Source: Eudorina sp. 2006-703-Eu-15
Taxonomy: Eukaryota > Chlorophyta > Chlorophyceae > Chlamydomonadales > Volvocaceae
Length of the DNA stretch: 64,000 nucleotides
Direction of reading: 5' to 3'
Assembly: GCA_003117195.1 (NCBI GenBank)
Contig: BDSI01000085.1
Coordinates: 484,304 to 548,303 of the forward strand
Of the stretch, positions 57,893 through 64,000 are shown piece after piece; the first letter of the stretch is position 1; the number at the start of each line of letters is the position of its first letter. A program made the translations under genes and the position numbers. The notes under the pieces are model-generated. The model was not told the origin of the DNA and did not search any database. It saw nothing but the letters and a program-made list of their open reading frames with translations.

Positions 57893-60800
57893 TCAGGCCA
57901 CTGCCGACGCTCTGAAAGTGTATGCTCGCCAGCCCCTTCCAGAACCGGTTACCGAGGGACGGCGAAGGCTCCGGGGCGGTGGTGGCAGGGCAGCCCGTTG
58001 AGCACGCATGTGCCGCTTCGACTCTCGCACTCTCTGCAGCTCGGCCTGCGCGCGCAACTCAGCCATTTCAGCACGCTGCCGCTCCTCCGTCTTGCGGCGT
58101 TTGCGGAGGAGGTTGCGCGCCTTGCGCTCTTGCCGCTTGAGCCACCGGGCCCGTCGGTCCCGGAGCTCCAGCCAGATGGCGGCCTCCAGATCCCGACGTC
58201 GCGCCATAAGCGTCTCCAGCTCGGCATCGAGATCAGCCTCCGTGACCTCCGGCTGCGGCGTGTCTGCAGCGCTGACGTGCTCCAGGGATGCAACCCCCCC
58301 CATCGTGGCGGAGGCGAAACGAAGGCTCGATGTGTTGCCCAGGACAAGGGGACGATCAAAGCGCTCGCCGAGGACCCGGATCTCAATGCGCGGCTCAACG
58401 GCAAGTGGAAGGACGTTGCAGTAATTGCGCACAAACGTCTGCCCTAGCACGAGATCATATCGTAGGCCGGAAAGAACAGGCCACGGGCTATCCGCGGCGG
58501 GGCCCCAGCTGATGAGGCGGCCCGGACTGTTGCCAACCTGGAACCTGCCCTGGAAAATGCCGAGGCTGTGGTGCCTATACCCATCGAAGTCGTATACCTT
58601 GACAGGCGTGCGATCGTGACTTAAGCTGGCCTGATCCAGCCAGCTACGGTTGAAGCTGATGAAGCCAGAGAACCCGGTGTCGATGCCAACGGTGGCCGGC
58701 AGGGCCGTGCGGGCTGGCTGGGAGGCGGTGGCTGGCAAGGAGACGCTGAAGAACCCGTCCGCGTTGAGAATGTACGGCATGGCGTCGAAACCTGACGGCG
58801 CCACCAGGTCGTGGACCACAGGGCGTGGCGGCGACGGCGGTGGTGGGCTGCGGTCCTGGGATGGACTGCGGCCTCGCGGCAGCATGCGGGGACGCTCAGG
58901 GCTGCGGCCCCGGCGCGCGCGCGGGGCATGGCCGGGGCTGCGGCTGCGACTCCTGCTGCGCTGCTCCTGACGGTGGGCTGGTGGGCGGGCATGCGACACG
59001 CCGCGACCACGGTCATCTCCGACGGTGGCAGATCCTGACAGCGGTGGTGGTCGGTCCGGTGAGCGCCCGCGTGCCCCACGGTCGCTCACGGCGCCCTGGT
59101 TATGAGAGCAGTATCGGCTGCGGGACGAGCCACGACTGGGTGAGCGGTGACGGTCATGAGGCGGCCTGCGACTGAGTGAGCGGTGTCGGTCACGGGGTGG
59201 TCCACGGCTGGGCGAGCGGCCGGCAGGCGGCTGGGAGCGGCCTCTGTGGCGGTGGTCGAAGGCAACCCTCGGGGCGTCTCGGCATGGATGTCGTGCAGGC
59301 ACCGGCTCCCTGGCGGGCTGGCGCAGCAGCGTGAGCAACTCTGCCGGCGTGGTGGCACCCATCCGCCACAAGTGCCGCCGGATGGCAGTTTCCTGCGCAC
59401 GGCGCCGATCATCGCCGCGGACGGGCTCTAAACCCAGGTGTCGAAGCTGCGCAGTGGTGGGCAGCGGCCCTGCGTACCCGGATGATTCGGATGACAGCTG
59501 GGGATCAGCATTGCCGGGGACGGTGTGCTCCGTGCCCGCAGCCAGCGCAGCACCGCCATCGTTGTCGTCGTCGTTGCTGTAGTCCAGGCGTTCCTCCTCC
59601 TGAGTGCCCTGGTCGTGCACCGTCACGCAAGTGACCGCTGGCGGCATCGGCTGCCACATGGTGTGGCGCATCCGTGAGATGAGAGCGGCCCGTTCGCGGG
59701 AATGCGCTGCGCCTCCACGAGCACCGTCAGCGGGACGGCGGGGAGGGCCCCCCTTGGCGAGCTCCGGGCGGAAGGAGATGGCGGTCTGTGGAAAGTGGTG
59801 GATCCGGGCATCCACGCCGTTGATGAGCTGCAGCCCGACGAGGATCTTGAAACCCGCAGCAGCAGCAAACTCGTGCGCCACCGCCAGAAGCTCCACCCGT
59901 GTGCGTGTCTCGTACGGTGTGGTGGCGGCGAGGACAAGGTCCACACCAAAGACGCGGCCGACGACGTCCCCGGTACCGCTGGCCGTGTTGATGGCCCCGT
60001 GCCCTTGCGGCGTGAGACCCAGCTCCCGAGCGTAATCCGCGTCAATGAGCGTAGGCGTCGATGCTGTGTCCAAGATCGGCTGGTTGTCGATGCGCAGCCG
60101 CCCGCTGGCATCGGTGATGGCGAGAGCCTCCGGCAGCGAGCGGTTGGACCATTGCACAAGGTCCGGGACCTCGGTGCGACGCTGCATGAGCAGGAGGTCA
60201 CGCTCTGACTGCGTGAGCTCCGCGAAGTGACGGTCAGTCATGAGCTGCGGACTCAAACTGACCAGGCGGACTGGCGGCTGCTGGACAATGGGGTACCGTG
60301 AATCCACTGGGGCTGTCGCGGCGCTGACCAGCGGGTCAGGCGGGCTGCCCTCAGCGGGAAGGACATGCTCGCGGGCGTCGCAGTCAGGCGCGCTGGGGAC
60401 CACAGCGGCGCACGTGAGGCCAGCCGTTCCGGCGGGCGGCGACCCGCCGGTGACCTCCCGCAGAGCGTGCTGCAAGATCCGCTCCGCCTTCGCTCCGCTG
60501 AGCTGGACGTCCACCGTGTCACCGCTGACGGTGGTGCTCGTGAGTCGGACGGAGCAGGGCGCCGAGGCTGGGAGGGGGTTGCGGGAGGCGACGGTGCTGG
60601 GCAGCGGGGCTGGCGGGCGCTGCTGGAAGCCGGCGAGCGTCTGATCCCGAGAGGCACAGCTCGCAGCGATGGTGCTGCAGACTGGATCGGCTGCCGCCAG
60701 CACGCTGCGGGACAGGTGCGACGGCAGCAGGGCCTCAGCCTTGGTGACCAGCACGGTATCCAGCTGGTTGCCACCCCACGCCGCGTGTGCAGCCGCCAGC

Positions 60801-61420
60801 TCGTCCTCCCGCGTGCAGAGAGCACCTGCGGCAGCGGGTGGCTGCTGATACTCGGCGGAGAAAACGGTCGGCAGGCCCGCTTCGTGGGCAGCACGGCAGA
60901 AGTCCTGGCTGTGCCGTTCCCGGTTGCCGCGGCAGCCGGGGAACGCGCAGGGCGGCAGGGAGCCTGTGATTGGCCCCGGACGCCAGTTACGCGGTGCAGG
61001 CTGCTGGCCCCCACCCCCCTGCTGCGGGCGGTCATCACGGCGGGGCCGCGGCCCCGGACCCGGGCTGCTGGCCCCGGCCCCGCCCGCCCGCCCGGCCCCC
61101 GCCTTCCTGCCGTGGCTGCTGGCCACCCTGCGCGCCCCGACCCGACTGACTGGCCCCGGGCATCTGGCGGAGCACGGCAGTGACGGCGGCCGTGACAGCA
61201 GCGGTGAAGTCGGAGGTGGTGGGCGTGGATGGCGGGGTGGTGGTGTCCGTGACAAGGGTAGCGGGACGGCGTGGGGTCCGCGACGCCGACCCGGCCGTAC
61301 CTGCTTCTGCCTCCTGCTTGTCCTTCCGCTCCAGGTCCGCGAGGGTGGCAGAGTTACGGGCGAACTTGAGCGCCCACTTGGTGACCTCGTCAAACTTCCA
61401 TACACCGTCGCGCCCAGCAT
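57893..61420 (-). CDS. Retrotransposon ORF1: Gag-end and protease region
   Basis: 1,175-residue open frame (positions numbered from 61420). A Cys/His cluster (C158, C163, H170, C175) may be a variant zinc knuckle. A first retropepsin-like site is DTAS at 451-454 with KILVGLQLI near 525. An Arg/Ser-rich linker follows at about 725-860 (RSRSRSRSP, RGRSPER). A second site, DTGF at 914-917 with DLVLGQTF at 989-996, looks like an intact aspartic protease half. A charged coiled-coil stretch ends the frame (about 1055-1145). The first 100 residues are probably not translated in this frame, because the gag frame 61562-61035 overlaps them. It ends at TGA 57893, two bases before Pol. Confidence 0.7.
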   Translation of the reverse strand: MLGATVYGSLTRSPSGRSSSPVTLPPSRTWSGRTSRRQKQVRPGRRRGPHAVPLPLSRTPPPRHPRPPPPTSPLLSRPPSLPCSARCPGPVSRVGARRVASSHGRKAGAGRAGGAGASSPGPGPRPRRDDRPQQGGGGQQPAPRNWRPGPITGSLPPCAFPGCRGNRERHSQDFCRAAHEAGLPTVFSAEYQQPPAAAGALCTREDELAAAHAAWGGNQLDTVLVTKAEALLPSHLSRSVLAAADPVCSTIAASCASRDQTLAGFQQRPPAPLPSTVASRNPLPASAPCSVRLTSTTVSGDTVDVQLSGAKAERILQHALREVTGGSPPAGTAGLTCAAVVPSAPDCDAREHVLPAEGSPPDPLVSAATAPVDSRYPIVQQPPVRLVSLSPQLMTDRHFAELTQSERDLLLMQRRTEVPDLVQWSNRSLPEALAITDASGRLRIDNQPILDTASTPTLIDADYARELGLTPQGHGAINTASGTGDVVGRVFGVDLVLAATTPYETRTRVELLAVAHEFAAAAGFKILVGLQLINGVDARIHHFPQTAISFRPELAKGGPPRRPADGARGGAAHSRERAALISRMRHTMWQPMPPAVTCVTVHDQGTQEEERLDYSNDDDNDGGAALAAGTEHTVPGNADPQLSSESSGYAGPLPTTAQLRHLGLEPVRGDDRRRAQETAIRRHLWRMGATTPAELLTLLRQPAREPVPARHPCRDAPRVAFDHRHRGRSQPPAGRSPSRGPPRDRHRSLSRRPPHDRHRSPSRGSSRSRYCSHNQGAVSDRGARGRSPDRPPPLSGSATVGDDRGRGVSHARPPAHRQEQRSRSRSRSPGHAPRARRGRSPERPRMLPRGRSPSQDRSPPPPSPPRPVVHDLVAPSGFDAMPYILNADGFFSVSLPATASQPARTALPATVGIDTGFSGFISFNRSWLDQASLSHDRTPVKVYDFDGYRHHSLGIFQGRFQVGNSPGRLISWGPAADSPWPVLSGLRYDLVLGQTFVRNYCNVLPLAVEPRIEIRVLGERFDRPLVLGNTSSLRFASATMGGVASLEHVSAADTPQPEVTEADLDAELETLMARRRDLEAAIWLELRDRRARWLKRQERKARNLLRKRRKTEERQRAEMAELRAQAELQRVRESKRHMRAQRAALPPPPRSLRRPSVTGSGRGWRAYTFRASAVA

Positions 61421-62380
61421 CGACGCATTGCCGGTCGATATGTTGCCTGATGCACTCGTGCTTCAGGCTGTTGAAGAACGAGCGGGCAAACTGGTGATCG
61501 GTGAGAAGCCCCTCCGGGACCAACCGCTTCAGCCGCATGAAGCGGTCAACCGTCTCCTGCACGGTCTCGCCGGACGGCGCTTATACTGGGTCACTTCTTC
61601 CGGGCTCGCACGCTCAGCACCACCACGGTGCTGCTGTACCCGCTTGACGATGTAGGCCAAGACGTCGGGGTTGTCACCGTAAGCCTGACCGTTGTACTCG
61701 GGGACAGCAGCGCCGCCAGCGGGCGGCTTGGCGACGAAATGGGCGGCGTAACCATCTGCATGGTCCTTGAGCCAGGCCTCGCCGGACTGACGGCAAAGGT
61801 TGCCGACGGGTTGTCCGGCTGTTTGAGGAGGCAGAGCTCGGCGACGATGAGACGCTGGGCCGGGAAGTGCCCCCCCAGTGTACACTCGATGCCGAAGGCC
61901 TTCATCTGGAGGGCCCACTCGGTCAGTGTGATGCCGGATCCTTGTCCGTGGCGGTTTTGTAGACCGGGATCGGAGGCAGTGGGACGTGTGGTTGCGCCAT
62001 GGTGGGCCGGGGCGGTGCAGGCGGCCGACCTGACGGCAGGCCACTGGTCTCGGCTGATCGACTTGCGACCGGGACGCGCGGTACTACCACGGCAGCCGCA
62101 GCTACAGTAGTACCGGCTCCCGAACCGCTCGTTGGGCAAGCGCGACTGGGGCAGCTGACGCGGCGGCGTCAGGTCCTTTGCCGGTTGCACCAACCGACTC
62201 AGCACCAGTGCCTTGGTCAGTCGAAACGCCGGCACCCTGAGTAGCAGCAGCAGCAGCAAGCGAACCAGAGGGGTCGTCAGCTGCTGGCAAAGCACCCTGA
62301 GCACGTTTGAGCTTGCGGAGCGCGCGTTCTAAGGCACCGATGTCAGCTGGTCCAGCTTTTACCGGCGTAAGTAATGGCAA
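61035..62380 (-). pseudogene. Retrotransposon gag, spread over several frames
   Basis: Gag-like pieces appear in succession on the minus strand but in different frames: GPADIGALERALRKLKRA near 62340, LTEWALQMKAFGIECT near 61920, AWLKDHADGYAAHF near 61760, then ETVDRFMRLKRLVPEGLL near 61550 and a GGRGRGQQ basic tail near 61070. At least two one-base shifts are needed, one close to 61575 right beside a TAA. With nearly identical LTRs, sequencing or assembly errors are as likely as real decay or programmed shifting. Confidence 0.6.
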
Positions 62381-62726
62381 CGGCTCAGCAGGTTCTTCAG
62401 AATCAGAACTACGGCTATCGTGTGCTCGAGTTGCTTGATCGCGAGGCCGCGGCGCCAGTTCGAAACAAGTGGCAGGCGATCACAGAGGTGGCGGGACGGC
62501 GTGGGGTCCGCCCTGTTCCCGTAATGGCCGATGAATCAGACAGATAAGCCAGCAAAGCGAGCGAATCCGGGCTTACGAACCCGCAAGGCACGATGGTCTT
62601 CGCAGCACACGATGTCACATGCAAGCCTCACTGCGCGGCAAAACGAACCGGCAGAATCGCGCCCAGCCTTACTGAAACAGACGTTGTTGACCACAAATGA
62701 TGACTCGCAGACCCGATGGAGATCTT

Positions 62727-62740
62727 GAGCGGTGATACAA
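62727..62740 (-). other. Putative primer-binding site
   Basis: Directly after the 5' LTR on the minus strand is TTGTATCACCGCTC, similar to the TGGTATCAGAGC site that many plant elements use to bind initiator tRNA-Met. Confidence 0.5.
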
Positions 62741-63308
62741 TGGGACAAAGCGGCGGATGCGCACTGCAAGCGGGCAGACGCAGGACAGCACCTGCGCAGA
62801 CTCTGTCAGCGGCACACGGTCTGCAATGCACAGCTGACTTTATCTTTGCGCGTTGTCGTCCACGAGAGATGTTGTTGCGGCGGCACTCGTTGGGATGTTA
62901 CAGCAATGCCTTGTGCAGGCAAGAACTGCGCACTAAGAGGTGCAATCCATACACTAAGAGGTGTATCTGTGAAGACAGCAATCGTGTATCACCGCTGCTC
63001 AGCTCGGCTGAGCAGCGAGCCTAAGTGGCGCAGATGCCGAAACTATCCTCCCTGTAGCGACGAATCTACCTCATGGGCCTAATGCAACCAAGTTCACGCA
63101 CACTCGCACAGAAACTGCTCATGCTCTACCGGAATAAGACGAGGATACTTATACAGGCAGTAAATGCCGCGCTCACTTCTGAGAGAGTTCGCGCACACAT
63201 GATAAACTGAACAACGGGAAACCTAACCGTCGGCCCAACGAGATGGCCACTGAAACCCTAACGGCAAACTGAACACGCGCTGTGTCAATCACTCCGTGTG
63301 CCACGACA
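62741..63308 (-). repeat. 5' LTR of the retrotransposon
   Basis: 568 bp, the partner of 51261-51830. Its outer flank (from 63309, GCCCCCTTGC) shows no 5-bp duplication of the sequence outside the other LTR. Confidence 0.9.
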
Positions 63309-64000
63309 GCCCCCTTGCGGGCCGGCTGGGCAGGAATGGTTTGGTTTGGGAATTGGATGTGTATGTACTTGTCAGGCTTGTACGTACTTGAAACGAGGCT
63401 CTCCGGGGCCCTGGTAGGGGCCGTGGCGCTGGCCGGTTCGCCGGTGTTGTTGCGCGATTGACCTGTCCATCAACGGTCTGTTGGCGGCGGTGTCCCCCCC
63501 CCCCACGCCGCCGCCGCGTGCCTCGGAGCCCAGGAGGAGGGCACAGCCCGCACGGCCACCCTGTGGGCCCGATCGCCCTCGCCCCCTCTGGGCGCGTCCC
63601 TTGCCTTCACACAGCAGCTTTCTGTCACACCGGGTGTCCAGACGGGCACCGGCTCACTCTCTCGAGAGGTCGGAGGGCGTGAGCAGCGCTGCACATGTGC
63701 ACCCGGGGACCCGAATGGAGGGCGCCTTGCAACCCCGGCTCAACCCGACCCGACCCGTCCCCCCGCCCTCCTCGTGAAAAAAGCAAGGCCTCTGCGCGGC
63801 CAGGAGGCTCACCCCCGCGCCACCACAGTGTCCGGTGCACCCCCAACCAACTCCCAACTGTCGTCCGCCCGAAACAGCACTAGAACCCTTAGAGAGAAAG
63901 AGCAAAGAGAAGACTTCAATTCGTCGTCAAGCGCAGGTGAGCCCCTCCTCTGCCGCTCCGCAGCACACACCTTGGCCACCTCGCGAAAGCGCACCCCCCC
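63309..64000. other. Right flank, no gene recognised
   Basis: GC-rich with short overlapping open frames in all directions but no recognisable motif or convincing splice structure. It may belong to a gene extending beyond the window. Confidence 0.4.

Larger units (their letters stand above)
51261..63308 (-). mobile_element. Full-length Ty3/gypsy LTR retrotransposon
   Basis: About 12 kb, read on the minus strand. Its 568-570-bp LTRs begin TGTCGTGGCA and end TTTGTCCCA in that orientation and differ by one substitution and a 2-base indel in the part compared. Order from the 5' LTR: primer-binding-like site, gag in several frames, ORF1 with protease domains, then Pol with RT-RNase H-integrase, which places it in Ty3/gypsy (Metaviridae-like). 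Extra domains are methyltransferase-like modules and a PHD finger. Near-identical LTRs and an uninterrupted Pol indicate a recent insertion. No clear 5-bp target duplication was found. Confidence 0.9.

Overview
The window looks like nuclear DNA of a volvocine-type green alga (Chlamydomonadales). It is very GC-rich. Genes are cut into many small exons with GT-AG introns, proteins carry long Ala/Gly/Gln/Pro runs, introns are full of (GT)n, (GGT)n and G-rich satellites, and the gene families are those of a photosynthetic eukaryote. Nothing resembles bacterial operon structure. Gene models were built by hand from splice signals, codon phase and family motifs; exon edges are inferred.

Layout: (1) 1-3084, minus strand: three exons of a C2orf81/DUF4639-like protein running off the left end. 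(2) 3085-6949: no convincing gene. (3) 6950-10581, plus: a type II membrane protein resembling GDP-fucose glycosyltransferases, with a perfect 30-bp inverted repeat inside one exon. (4) 13055-about 16042, minus: a SAC3/GANP-type PCI protein. (5) 17275-22772, minus: TSEN34, a catalytic subunit of tRNA-splicing endonuclease, whose last intron holds a 2.6-kb decamer satellite. (6) 23019-29486, plus: a DEG1/DEG8-type chloroplast serine protease sharing a short AT-rich divergent promoter with TSEN34. (7) 31575-46361, plus: a 15-exon, about 2,230-residue SBP-box protein of the SPL1/SPL12/CRR1 type with ankyrin repeats and a hydrophobic C-terminus. (8) 46362-51208: repeat-rich DNA with only weak exon candidates. 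(9) 51261-63308: a complete Ty3/gypsy LTR retrotransposon on the minus strand.

The retrotransposon is the most unusual item. Its 1,940-residue Pol joins reverse transcriptase, RNase H, a degenerate cytosine-C5-methyltransferase-like domain, integrase, a PHD finger, a Tudor-like segment and a second SAM-methyltransferase-like domain. The preceding ORF has two retropepsin-like sites separated by an RS-rich linker. The LTRs are almost identical, so insertion was recent, but gag is spread over several frames.

Several short dispersed repeat families recur, mostly inside introns. One has a hairpin whose stem changes on both sides between copies, which suggests a structured RNA. Another is an intron-resident sequence of about 50 bp seen at least nine times in both orientations.
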